Source of the DNA: Parapedobacter flavus | Lineage (GTDB): Bacteria > Bacteroidota > Bacteroidia > Sphingobacteriales > Sphingobacteriaceae | DNA: 64,000 bases | NCBI RefSeq assembly: GCF_035818675.1 | Contig: NZ_JAYKZZ010000005.1 | Span: 1 to 64,000 of the forward strand | Direction of reading: 5' to 3' | Shown here: in pieces, positions 33,209 through 41,693 of the stretch | How positions within the stretch are numbered: the stretch's first letter is position 1 | Layout of the letters: every line of letters begins with the position of its first letter | Translations under genes and position numbers: made by a program | The notes under the pieces: generated by a model | Databases searched by the model: none | Told to the model about the DNA's origin: nothing | Seen by the model: only the letters and a program-made list of their open reading frames with translations

Positions 33209-34066
33209 TTAAAAACCCGTCATAAAATGGTTACGTAGAAAAGCAACCCCTTTTTTGGCAATATCTTCTCGGGAGGGCTCGAAATCTCGCCAGATGGAGG
33301 CAGCTTTGGCGATCACTTTGACCGCCGGCGTAAACGATTCGATGACTAAATTCCCCCGGTAATTGACTTCCTGCAGGGCTCCGCGGATACGATCCCAGTC
33401 GATATGATCGCCACCGGGTGCGCCGCGGTCGCAACCGCATGCGTGGACATGTAGTAAGCGGTGCCCCGCTTTTCGGATGGCAGCTGCCGAATCTTTCTCT
33501 TCGATATTCATGTGATAGGTGTCTAACAGAATACCAATAGCTTGATGGCCGATATCATCGACCAGTGCCGTTACCTGATCAGCGGTATTGATAAAGTCGG
33601 TTTCATAACGGTTTAGTGGTTCTAAAGCCAACTTAACCCCCAAGTCACCGGCCCGAGCCGCCAGGCGTTGCAGGTGTGACACCACGGTATCCCACTGCTT
33701 ACGGTATTCGTCTTTAGGTGTTGGTTCGGCTCTGCCCACGGTGGAATACAACGGACCAACCATCACGGGGCACTCGATTTGTGCCATAACCTCCATCACT
33801 TGGGTGATGTATTCGATGGCTGCCTGTTGTTCCGCCGGTGTACCGCGGAGGTCGCGCCCCGGGCCCATAGCCGCACAGATTGAAGAGCAGGTGATGTTAT
33901 GCTCACTGAGCGCTTGTTTGATGATACGAGGGTCTATATGCGAGGCATCTTCCAAGGCAATTTCAACGGCATCGCAGCCCCAAGCTTTGAATTGACCGAA
34001 GATATCCACCTGTTCGCTGGTAAACGGCGAGGTAAGCAGAAAGGTATTGACTCCTATTTTTAACAT
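33209..34066 (-). CDS. Sugar 3-epimerase-type TIM-barrel protein (D-tagatose/psicose 3-epimerase-like)
   Basis: A 285-residue xylose-isomerase-like TIM barrel. The four metal ligands of the D-tagatose/D-psicose 3-epimerase group can be placed: Glu in 'LALEPLNRYETDFINT', Asp in 'GILLDTYHMNIEEKD', His in 'LLHVHACGCDRGAPGGDHIDW' and Glu in 'NLVIESFTP'. Known relatives epimerise C3 of ketohexoses or of keto-intermediates through an enediolate. In this cluster it would suit handling of 3-keto or ketose products released after oxidation; this is inference. It follows the ThuA gene by 33 bases on the same strand. Confidence 0.9.
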   Translation of the reverse strand: MLKIGVNTFLLTSPFTSEQVDIFGQFKAWGCDAVEIALEDASHIDPRIIKQALSEHNITCSSICAAMGPGRDLRGTPAEQQAAIEYITQVMEVMAQIECPVMVGPLYSTVGRAEPTPKDEYRKQWDTVVSHLQRLAARAGDLGVKLALEPLNRYETDFINTADQVTALVDDIGHQAIGILLDTYHMNIEEKDSAAAIRKAGHRLLHVHACGCDRGAPGGDHIDWDRIRGALQEVNYRGNLVIESFTPAVKVIAKAASIWRDFEPSREDIAKKGVAFLRNHFMTGF

Positions 34067-34099
34067 ATTTTGATTTTTAGCATATCACTTATCCAAGTG

Positions 34100-35149
34100 T
34101 TAGTCGGTCTTCATCCTGAAGTCTGCTGGAAATTGTCCACGTTTGAAATCGTCAAAACCGAACATGGTTGGTGCGTACGTTGATACGGTTGATACATCGA
34201 CCTGCCGGGGGATTTCCAGGCCCGTGGCCCAGAAGCTGGCATTCACCAATAATCGCCGCAGATCAGCACTCTGGAGGTCTACCGATGCACCCATGGTCGT
34301 AGCGAAGGCTTTTCCTGGGTTTCCTCCAGGCAGTTGGTAGGCCCGCGTCCAGGCGATAGGCAGCATTTCCTTTTCGGTATTGACTGGAGCATCAGCGGTC
34401 ATGCCGCTGGTCGACTGCCCATAAAGCAATATCGTTGCGTCGTTGAGCGCCCCCACGGTGTACACATCCGTGGGGCCCCAGATATCCGTAACACCCTTCA
34501 ACACGGGATGCGTGGCATGAGCGTCATTGATCACGGCGCGAGTTCCTTCGCTGCCGTGGTCACCATGGTGGCTTACCCATGTTTCGCCAAGGACGATTTT
34601 GCCGAAGCCCTTTTCCCATCCCGGTACGCTGCTTTGGAAGTCATATTTGGCATACTGGTCTTCTTGATGCTTCGCGTAGTGAAAGGCGTGGGTAGCAGTC
34701 CGAAGGCCGATTACGGGTTTGCCCGCCATGAGGTAGTCGTCGATATAGCGCATCTGCTCGGGAGGAAGCTCTCGGAACCGGGTGAAGATGACCATGAGGT
34801 CGGCCGTTTCCAACGCTTGGAGCCCGGGTATGTTAGCCTGTTGGTTGGGATCGATTTCACCGCTCTCCGGGTCGAGGGAAAAGAGGACGGTACAGGTAAA
34901 CCCCGCCCGTTTCGCCAGGATCTGCGCCAGCATGGGCAGGGCCTCTTCTGAGCGGTACTCCTCGTCGCCACTGATCAGTACGATATGTTTACCTTTTCCC
35001 GGTCCGTCGCCCCCGGCATAGGTAACCCATTGATCCGATTGCTGGATCTGTTGCTCCGTATCCGAAGCGGTGCTATTACCCGTACAACAGGTGGCGCCCA
35101 GCCATAGGGCAATCAGTAGAAAAAAGGAAGTGCTTGGATTACTTTGCAT
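34100..35149 (-). CDS. Secreted ThuA domain protein
   Basis: A 349-residue protein with a lipoprotein-type signal ('LIALWLGATCC'), so probably periplasmic or membrane-anchored. The ThuA (glutamine-amidotransferase-like/trehalose utilisation) fold is seen in 'KHIVLISGDEEYRSEEALPMLAQILAKRAGFTCTVLFS', 'LETADLMVIFTRFRELPPEQMRYIDDYLMAGKPVIGLRTATHAFHY' and 'WVSHHGDHGSEG'. ThuA proteins occur with Gfo/Idh/MocA dehydrogenases in disaccharide-oxidation loci, where they are linked to 3-keto-sugar metabolism. It is encoded 18 bases after a TIM-barrel isomerase gene and 33 before another. Confidence 0.88.
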   Translation of the reverse strand: MQSNPSTSFFLLIALWLGATCCTGNSTASDTEQQIQQSDQWVTYAGGDGPGKGKHIVLISGDEEYRSEEALPMLAQILAKRAGFTCTVLFSLDPESGEIDPNQQANIPGLQALETADLMVIFTRFRELPPEQMRYIDDYLMAGKPVIGLRTATHAFHYAKHQEDQYAKYDFQSSVPGWEKGFGKIVLGETWVSHHGDHGSEGTRAVINDAHATHPVLKGVTDIWGPTDVYTVGALNDATILLYGQSTSGMTADAPVNTEKEMLPIAWTRAYQLPGGNPGKAFATTMGASVDLQSADLRRLLVNASFWATGLEIPRQVDVSTVSTYAPTMFGFDDFKRGQFPADFRMKTD

Positions 35150-35167
35150 ACCGATGATGTTTACGTA

Positions 35168-36205
35168 TTATCCTTCTTGCCACCCGTGTGCGTTGCGCAC
35201 GCTCACCAGCGCGGCCAATATGTCATTCCATGTTTCTTGTTTATTGAGCACGGCATTCGGGAACATGCACCCGTCCCAGCAGATGTGATTGAATTTTTTG
35301 GTGAGCTGTCCTTGTTCATCGCGCAACCAATGGCCAGCATCCGCGGCGATGTCTAGCTTGCCGTTCGGGTCATTGGGCAGGCAGTGGCGTCCTGTTTTAT
35401 CATGCGAGCCCGATCCGAATACCGTACCATCGTTCTGCGCTACGTGGAAGTCGATTGTCCAGGGGCGCAGTGCGCGGGTAAGCGTTTTGAGCCCTTCAGT
35501 GAGGGTTGCGCGGTCGCTCCAATCGAAATCTACAGGAAGAATTCGGTCTTCAGGTTTGTTATAGCCCAACAGGTACAAGAAGGTGTGCGACATATCAGCC
35601 TGGAAGCCCATATTCGGTCGGTCTACTGCTTCCAGCGTGTCCAGCATGGCGCGCCAGCTGTGCATACCGCCCCAGCATATTTCACCTTCAGCAGCCAGCT
35701 GTTCGCCGTAGTCTGCCGCCACATCGCACGCTGCTCTGAATGTCTCGGCGATGACTTTTGTGTTGCCTACGGGGTCCTCTGCCCACGCCGCCGGGGAGCA
35801 TGAGGAGTCGATGCGTATCACCCCATAGGGGCGGACGCCCAACTCACGCAATTGTTGCCCGAATTGGCACGACTTCCGCACCATTTCCACAAATGTTTTC
35901 CGGTTTTCTTCGCTGCCCATGGCCGATCCCGCCCAAATAGGAGCAACGAGCGAACCGATATTCAAGCCATGGTGGGCTACTTTATCGGCCAGACGTTTCA
36001 CTTCGTCGCTGCCGCCATTGAAATCCACGTGCGGTTCCAACAGCCCGATATCGACTCCATCGAATTTTATGCCGTCGACCTCTGCTGCCGCCGTATAGGC
36101 AAGTAGGTCGTCAAAAGGGATAACAGGTTCTGAATCGGGGCCCTTGCCTACAATACCCGGCCACGTTGCGTTGTGTAATTTCGGAAAATTATTTGTTGCA
36201 TCCAT
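35168..36205 (-). CDS. Sugar phosphate isomerase/epimerase family TIM-barrel protein
   Basis: A 345-residue protein of the AP-endonuclease-2/xylose-isomerase-like fold. Visible blocks include 'DGIKFDGVDIGLLEPHVDFNGG', 'LAAEGEICWGGMHSW' (Glu ligand), 'NMGFQADMSHTFLYLLGYN' (Asp/His) and 'WTIDFHVAQNDGTVFGSGSHDKTGRHCLP' (His). It lacks a signal peptide. The exact reaction is unknown; an isomerisation or epimerisation of a sugar or cyclitol is expected from the fold and the neighbouring genes. It is first in a tight run (isomerase, ThuA, epimerase; gaps 18 and 33 bases) preceded by a promoter with an overlapping palindrome at 36246-36259. Confidence 0.85.
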   Translation of the reverse strand: MDATNNFPKLHNATWPGIVGKGPDSEPVIPFDDLLAYTAAAEVDGIKFDGVDIGLLEPHVDFNGGSDEVKRLADKVAHHGLNIGSLVAPIWAGSAMGSEENRKTFVEMVRKSCQFGQQLRELGVRPYGVIRIDSSCSPAAWAEDPVGNTKVIAETFRAACDVAADYGEQLAAEGEICWGGMHSWRAMLDTLEAVDRPNMGFQADMSHTFLYLLGYNKPEDRILPVDFDWSDRATLTEGLKTLTRALRPWTIDFHVAQNDGTVFGSGSHDKTGRHCLPNDPNGKLDIAADAGHWLRDEQGQLTKKFNHICWDGCMFPNAVLNKQETWNDILAALVSVRNAHGWQEG

Positions 36206-36227
36206 ATCTTTACTAGTTAATGAAAGG

Positions 36228-36259
36228 TAAACTTAGCTAAATTTCTATTGTATACAATA
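36228..36259 (-). promoter_or_regulatory. Promoter overlapped by a 14-base perfect palindrome (putative operator)
   Basis: On the minus strand TTG (36255-36257), 19 bases and TAAGTTTA (36228-36235; one mismatch to TAnnTTTG) form a promoter 22 bases before the isomerase start codon. TATTGTATACAATA (36246-36259) is a perfect palindrome covering the TTG and part of the spacer. Its core TTGTATACAA resembles operators of GntR-type sugar regulators. A repressor bound there would block RNA polymerase. No regulator gene is present in the window. Confidence 0.6.
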
Positions 36260-36354
36260 AATAGCGTTGTCTATAAAAGAAAGTTATTCATTTCTCCGCT
36301 GCGATAAGCGTATTCCGCTACGGATATTTTAGAGCTAAGTGATTAAACATCTGA

Positions 36355-37575
36355 TTACGATATCACCAGATCGGGATTTTCCGGTCCGAAGTGCTTCAGC
36401 ATCACGATAGGATCGGTTTTCGATAAGTTGGTGATTTTAACTCCAGCCTGCGCGGCAGATTCGCTCACGAAGTACTCATCGTAGGTGAGCTGGCCATACC
36501 GGATAAGTGCAGGTGTCTCGATGTCCCAGTTGCCCATTTTGCCGTGGCCTTGCATCATGATCATGCCATAGGCTGCCGCGTCGTGGATGGTTACCGTTGC
36601 CCCGGGGAATATGGTCAGCTCCTTGGCGCTGAATGCCTCCGATTTGTAACAAATCCATTTTTCGGAGTACCCTGCAGCATTCATTTCCGCTTCGTTATGA
36701 ACGGGCAGTGGCGGCATAAACCGGTTTTTCATCGTGTTGGGGTCGAGGTTGAGGTCCCAATCGAGCACGTCAATCAATTCATCAAAGTCGCCCAGCCGGT
36801 CTTCGGGTGTGCATTTCCACAGCAATTCCTCGGGGATGATGGCCTCGTTGACCAGCGACTGGTACATGGCGAACACGTCTGATGCTTTCTGCGGCTCATA
36901 GGTACATAGGCTACCCGGTGCGTGCAACAGGCCGGGAGGAACGTCCCAACCCGTTCCCGGTTCCAAGCGATAAGCTTGTGAGTAATTCGTGATTTTGTTG
37001 TCGCCCTTCGTGAAGTTCTCCAAACATTCGCGTATCTGCTCCTTGGTTGTGCCCGGAGCCAAGCCAATGAACGTATACGGGTAGTCGCCACCGTGGTTGT
37101 TTAGCTGCGGCGGGAAGTAATATGCTTCGGGTTTTCCTTTTTGGCCTACGAGAGCGGCTTTCTCATCGTTGTGGTGTACGTGGTGGGGCAGGGGCCCCAT
37201 ATTATCGAAAAATTTGGAATACATGGGCCAGCTGCCATGCTCGTCCCATATCCGCGAGCCGATCAGTTCGCCCTTTAGTTCGTCTACGGCATCCCGGAGG
37301 AGGAATTGTGCGGTTTGTCCGTCCTTTTCATAAACAACTTGGCTCAGTCCCTCGTGTTCACCTGTGAGGGGACCGTTTTCTGCCGGAGTAGTTGATGATA
37401 GCCAGCGTTCGTCTATACCACCGCGGACTCCCCCGAGCACATAATAGTCATCGGGGTGGAGTTTGATGCGCCGTCCTGGTACACAGAAAGAGCGCGGTAC
37501 CCATGTTGGTGCTAGTCTAAATATTCCGGAACCGGAATCAAATGCATCGCGAATTAACTGTTTCGTGTTCATCAT
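36355..37575 (-). CDS. Cupin protein resembling class I mannose-6-phosphate isomerase
   Basis: A 406-residue cytosolic protein without signal peptide. The motif 'LPHHVHHNDEKA' (His131-Glu138) looks like the metal site of type I phosphomannose isomerases and other cupins, and a second His is in 'GWDVPPGLLHAPG'. A C-terminal cupin-like strand set follows ('AKELTIFPGATVTIHDAAAYGMIMMQGHGKMGNW'). The full protein does not match classical ManA well, so the substrate is open: isomerisation of a hexose or keto-hexose is plausible. It lies 41 bases after the DUF4432 gene on the same strand, within the sugar cluster. Confidence 0.7.
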   Translation of the reverse strand: MMNTKQLIRDAFDSGSGIFRLAPTWVPRSFCVPGRRIKLHPDDYYVLGGVRGGIDERWLSSTTPAENGPLTGEHEGLSQVVYEKDGQTAQFLLRDAVDELKGELIGSRIWDEHGSWPMYSKFFDNMGPLPHHVHHNDEKAALVGQKGKPEAYYFPPQLNNHGGDYPYTFIGLAPGTTKEQIRECLENFTKGDNKITNYSQAYRLEPGTGWDVPPGLLHAPGSLCTYEPQKASDVFAMYQSLVNEAIIPEELLWKCTPEDRLGDFDELIDVLDWDLNLDPNTMKNRFMPPLPVHNEAEMNAAGYSEKWICYKSEAFSAKELTIFPGATVTIHDAAAYGMIMMQGHGKMGNWDIETPALIRYGQLTYDEYFVSESAAQAGVKITNLSKTDPIVMLKHFGPENPDLVIS

Positions 37576-37616
37576 GTATTTTGGTCTTTTTTTCTGTATT
37601 CCTGTTTACTAATGTG

Positions 37617-38702
37617 TTAATGTGTGTTGGCCGTTTGCTGCAAAAACGCGGCAATCTCTTCGGGATTGTCATGGACCCGCACGGTGACGCCATAGTGGCG
37701 CCGTTCGTTTGGTTGTAAAACAATCAATGATCCGTCTCGTCTGGCGTTTGATTGCCCGATTGGCGGATGGGTGCCGGGCTCTATGCCTACCACGTATTCT
37801 CCTGGTCCCCAGTGCTGCCAGTTGGTCATCCATGGAAGCTGTGATTTCTTGAATTCAATAGCCAATGCGATTCCCAAGTGAGGGTTATGTATCCCGCAAT
37901 GGCACATGCCATCTTGGTCTGCAGCGATATCTATAAATGCAGCTTCCTCACCGATGCCGACATGGTCTTCCAGTGGTGGCTTTCCTTTTTTAAACGGCGA
38001 TCCTTCCCTGAAGATTTTCGCCTTGTCTTTCCCTTCGCGCGATGTCCATGGTCCTTGCCAGCAGATATCCACATCCTCATCCACCAAGGGCCATCCGAGG
38101 TTCATATGATAAAGCAGCATATGTGGCGCCGGGATGTTCCCGGTATTGATAACCTCGTCATCAATACGGATAGCAGCCTCGCCCAGGCGGCATGAGATGG
38201 TGCGCCGCAGGGTAAACTGGGCACCCAGGGGTTGCGATTGTTTCACTACCCCGGTTATCTGCATATCCAGTTGACCGATGGCCGGGTCGGGTTGGATGAT
38301 GGATTCGATGGTAGCCGGAATACCACTGTACTGGCTATGAAGCCCTCGTTCACCGTTCGCATCGGACTCCGGTCCGCCGATGTGGTCGAGGCCGCAGGTG
38401 GTCAACAACCCACCCCCGAAAGCATTTAGCCATTCGATGCCACGATAGGGGCGGTGCGCTGGTGCCGTGATGCCAACATGGCTTAACCAGGCTAAGCTAT
38501 GGGCGTTGTACTGTGCGTCTGCGATATCCATCCCGCGATCGATCACCACTTTATAGCGTAACCCGGCCCCGGTATTTATCCAGGCTACCCGTGTTCCTTT
38601 GGCGGCACCGTTATCGAGCACGGCGGTTTCAATGCCACCCACTTGCAGTGGGTTGGAAACCTTCTTTGCCCAATTTGTTATCCTGCCGTTGCCCATTATC
38701 AT
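37617..38702 (-). CDS. DUF4432 family protein (aldose 1-epimerase-like fold)
   Basis: A 361-residue cytosolic protein of the galactose-mutarotase-like beta-sandwich group. DUF4432 features include 'RYKVVIDRGMDIADAQYNAHSLAWLSHVG', 'WLNAFGGGLLTTCGLDHIGGPE', 'MLLYHMNLGWPLVDED' and 'GEYVVGIEPGTHPPIGQSNARRDG'; the conserved His, Asp and Glu positions expected of mutarotase folds are present. Members occur in sugar catabolism loci, but no activity can be assigned with certainty. The ATG overlaps the stop codon of the upstream cytochrome gene by four bases (38699-38702), so the two are coupled. A periplasmic oxidase and a cytosolic epimerase would thus be made together. Confidence 0.85.
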   Translation of the reverse strand: MIMGNGRITNWAKKVSNPLQVGGIETAVLDNGAAKGTRVAWINTGAGLRYKVVIDRGMDIADAQYNAHSLAWLSHVGITAPAHRPYRGIEWLNAFGGGLLTTCGLDHIGGPESDANGERGLHSQYSGIPATIESIIQPDPAIGQLDMQITGVVKQSQPLGAQFTLRRTISCRLGEAAIRIDDEVINTGNIPAPHMLLYHMNLGWPLVDEDVDICWQGPWTSREGKDKAKIFREGSPFKKGKPPLEDHVGIGEEAAFIDIAADQDGMCHCGIHNPHLGIALAIEFKKSQLPWMTNWQHWGPGEYVVGIEPGTHPPIGQSNARRDGSLIVLQPNERRHYGVTVRVHDNPEEIAAFLQQTANTH

Positions 38703-41395
38703 TGTTTATAGACTGAACTATTCTCGTTTCCACCGGCCATGAGGTAGGCCATGAGGTCTTTCAGTTCCTCCGGATTCAATACATTTAACGTACCCGGGGG
38801 CATGGTGGAGATCTTAGATTCCCGTATTTCTGCTACCTCGTTCTTCGGTATCTCCCTCAATTCCTGGGGTGCGTACGGATTTTGGGATACGGAATAGCTT
38901 TCGTCGCCCTCGTTGATTAACCGGCCCATGACGGACGAACCGTCTTTCAATACAAACACTTTGCTGCCGTATTGATCGGAAATTGCGTCGCCAGGTTCAA
39001 TGATGGCCGTGAGCATATCCTGCACAGAGAAGCGGGTGCCCAGTTGGGTCAGGTCGGGACCGATGTCTCCGCCTTCGCCCTGCATGGTGTGGCAGGATGC
39101 ACACCTTACGGCAGCAAATAGCGACTTACCATTTTCGTAGCTGCGCGATTCTTTGGTTTCATCCTCTTCGACGGTTTTCACGGCGTCTTCTATTTTCCAA
39201 TTTTTACCGGGACCTTTAGGCGGTGTGATATCGGCAAATAAGTCCTTGCCCGAATTGGTCAACAGGGAGTCGCCCGAAATGGTGTTGTAATGTTCGAACT
39301 GTTCGGTTGGTACTTTTTCCAGCGCCGCTTTCCGAGCGGCATTGACGAAGCCAACATAACTGTTGCCACCTTTGTATCCGAAGGCACCATAGAACCAATT
39401 GAAGTAACGTTCATATAGTTTGGGTGTCCACCCCGTATCTGCTTTACTCAATGCCGTGGCAAAATAAATCTGTTGCGCCGGCGGTGTTTTAGCCAGCACG
39501 TTGGCTATGGTCATTCCATAATCGGGGTTTCTTAAAATCAAGTCTGCCGAGCTGGTTAACATCGCGTAGGTGGTTGTCGAATCATCGATGCCATTTTCGA
39601 GAAGCGCGAGGCTTCTCTCGGTGGCATATGGCGCGCCGATATGGATAAGCAATTTGCTTAATTCGCGGTTCAATGCGTTGTCGTTCGCCGGATAATGGTC
39701 GGCAAAGTAATCGAAGAGTCGGTTGGTGATTTCCGGTTTTACATTACCCATGCGGTAGAACGATACTTCCATGGCCCGCAAGAGCGCGATCTTGTTTTCT
39801 TTCGATATGCGGCCAAAATCGATGGTCATCAATTTACGGAGCATAACGGGTTGGAGTATGGTGTCTCCCATTTTGGCCATGGCCAACATGGCATGCGTTG
39901 CTGTGCGGATATTCCGTTCGCGGAAGGCTTTTTTGCCCCAGGTGGTAACCGGCTGGTGCATGAGTGCCATGGTGGCGGCGTAACGGATATGGCGGTCTTC
40001 GTGATTCAGGTATGGCCATACGTCGTTAACGATATTCGTGTCGGGAGCTGACTCGAAATAGCCTTCTATTTTCCTGCGGATGGCCATTTCTTCGGTAATA
40101 GGGGCTTCTTTTTTCGACGCTTCCTTGATTTTCTGGTAATCTTTATAGGAAACGCGGTACAGATCAGATTCCAGCCGCCGTCCGCCGGTAAGGAAATATA
40201 ATGAGCCATCCGGTCCGATTTCACCATCGGTCAATGGCAACGGTACCCCGGAAAGGAATTCCTCGGCAGACACTTGATATGTTGCGCCGTTTTGTTCTAA
40301 ATTCACGGTGTAGATAATCCCGAAGCTCCAGTCGAATGCAAATAAACTGTTGCGATACTTGTCCGGAAATTTTGCTTTACCACCGTATAGGAGGTTGGTT
40401 GGAGAGCCTTGGCCGATGTTAAGCAGGGATGGTAACGCATCGGGATAATAAGTTGGCCATTTGCTGTTTCCGGTACGCCACCCGAATTCTGCGCCCTTGG
40501 TAACGTGTAACAGGCGTGTAGGGCGATACCAAGGCATGCCGAAGTCCCATTCCATATCCGAATCGTATGCAAATAGTTCGCCATCGTTGTTGAAGGTGAT
40601 ATCGAAGGTATTGCGGAAGCCACCGGCAACCAGTTGCCATTCTTTTCCGAGCGAATCTGTTTTCACGATGAAGCCACCGGGGGCCATACGGTCGTTGGCG
40701 TGTCCACGTGGGTCTTTTATCAATTGAAAGACGTTGTCCTCGTTCCAGTTTGACGGTAACAAGTAGCTATCCATTTCGGGTACGTCCGTATGGTTACCCA
40801 AAACCAAGTAGAGCGACTCGCCGTCGGGCGCGAGAATAATGCTATGCGGACCATGTTCCCCTTGGCCATGGAACAACTTCAATTGCGTGATTTCGTCAAA
40901 CTGATCATCATTGTCGGTGTCTTTCAGTCGGTAGAGGCCGCTACTTTTCTCCATCTTGTCACCGCCACCATGGTTGACCACAACATACAGGCTATTGAAC
41001 GCCCAAAGCAGCCCTTGGGCGTACCCCATGCCTATTTTGGTTTGGGTGCTATCGTTTTCCCACTGATCTTTGGGGAAAACAAGTTGCTGCGGTTCACTGG
41101 TAAGTGTATCCGAGCCGATTTCCGGCATTTCCAGTCGGTAGAGCGCCCCATACTGGTCGGAAGTAATCATCCGTCCTTTGTCGTCGAATGTCATGGCCAC
41201 CCAAGATCCCTTTTTGTTTTCTGAGGGGCTATAGAGGTGTTCCACGACAAAATCCGTAGCCACTGTGATTTTTTCCACTTTCGGTTTCTTCGCCACGGAT
41301 TCTTGGTCGGTGTCTTCGGTTTGGCATCCCGTTATCGTTAATAACGAAACACATACGGCGATGATGCCGGTTTTTTTTCTGATGATTGTTTGCAT
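38699..41395 (-). CDS. Periplasmic lipoprotein: propeller dehydrogenase-like domain, HEAT region and c-type haem domain
   Basis: An 898-residue lipoprotein (signal ending in 'LLTITGC'). Residues ~50-430 form a beta-propeller like the PVC-type membrane-bound dehydrogenases ('WVAMTFDDKGRMITSDQYGALYRLE', 'GEHGPHSIILAPDGESLYLVLGNHTD', 'EFGWRTGNSKWPTYYPDALP'). A helical HEAT-like middle follows. The C-terminal cytochrome c domain has the haem motif CASCH near residue 765 and a distal Met region ('MLTAIIEPGDAISDQYGSK', 'MPPGTLNVLNPEELKDLMAYLM'). It probably passes electrons from a sugar or alcohol to the respiratory chain. The start at 41395 is chosen because it begins the signal peptide. Its stop overlaps the DUF4432 start. 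Confidence 0.85.
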   Translation of the reverse strand: MQTIIRKKTGIIAVCVSLLTITGCQTEDTDQESVAKKPKVEKITVATDFVVEHLYSPSENKKGSWVAMTFDDKGRMITSDQYGALYRLEMPEIGSDTLTSEPQQLVFPKDQWENDSTQTKIGMGYAQGLLWAFNSLYVVVNHGGGDKMEKSSGLYRLKDTDNDDQFDEITQLKLFHGQGEHGPHSIILAPDGESLYLVLGNHTDVPEMDSYLLPSNWNEDNVFQLIKDPRGHANDRMAPGGFIVKTDSLGKEWQLVAGGFRNTFDITFNNDGELFAYDSDMEWDFGMPWYRPTRLLHVTKGAEFGWRTGNSKWPTYYPDALPSLLNIGQGSPTNLLYGGKAKFPDKYRNSLFAFDWSFGIIYTVNLEQNGATYQVSAEEFLSGVPLPLTDGEIGPDGSLYFLTGGRRLESDLYRVSYKDYQKIKEASKKEAPITEEMAIRRKIEGYFESAPDTNIVNDVWPYLNHEDRHIRYAATMALMHQPVTTWGKKAFRERNIRTATHAMLAMAKMGDTILQPVMLRKLMTIDFGRISKENKIALLRAMEVSFYRMGNVKPEITNRLFDYFADHYPANDNALNRELSKLLIHIGAPYATERSLALLENGIDDSTTTYAMLTSSADLILRNPDYGMTIANVLAKTPPAQQIYFATALSKADTGWTPKLYERYFNWFYGAFGYKGGNSYVGFVNAARKAALEKVPTEQFEHYNTISGDSLLTNSGKDLFADITPPKGPGKNWKIEDAVKTVEEDETKESRSYENGKSLFAAVRCASCHTMQGEGGDIGPDLTQLGTRFSVQDMLTAIIEPGDAISDQYGSKVFVLKDGSSVMGRLINEGDESYSVSQNPYAPQELREIPKNEVAEIRESKISTMPPGTLNVLNPEELKDLMAYLMAGGNENSSVYKQ

Positions 41396-41628
41396 ATATC
41401 TGTTTAGCATGAAAATACGTGTAACAAATACCTTGAAGGTGCCTGCTAGCCATCAATCTATCACGTTTAGTCGATTGATTTATTGTCCAAATGTGAAAAC
41501 TCCGATACCCACGAAGTGTGGATAATCCTGTTGATTCTTATCGATGATTGGCTTTTGGATGGTTGGCAACGCCTTTTTAGTATTGTATTTGATATTGAGT
41601 AACATAAAATAATAGCTAACTGGTGTCC

Positions 41629-41674
41629 ACAATGCTACTATGTTTACCGTAAAATTTCATCCTGCACTGTCCTG
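41629..41674. repeat. 46-base intergenic repeat, copy 1
   Basis: This segment aligns without gaps to 44986-45031, with 39 of 46 bases identical. On the minus strand it starts CAGGACAGTGCAGGATGA, which contains a direct CAGGA repeat ten bases apart. It lies 234 bases upstream of the cytochrome lipoprotein gene, just after the stop codon of the preceding gene. The rest of this 298-base gap shows no gene or clear promoter. Confidence 0.75.
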
Positions 41675-41693
41675 TTAGCCTGTTCTGGCGCCG

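Noticed and set aside
34334..34951. 205-codon plus-strand frame opposite the ThuA gene
   Set aside because: Shadow frame; the ThuA gene explains the region fully.
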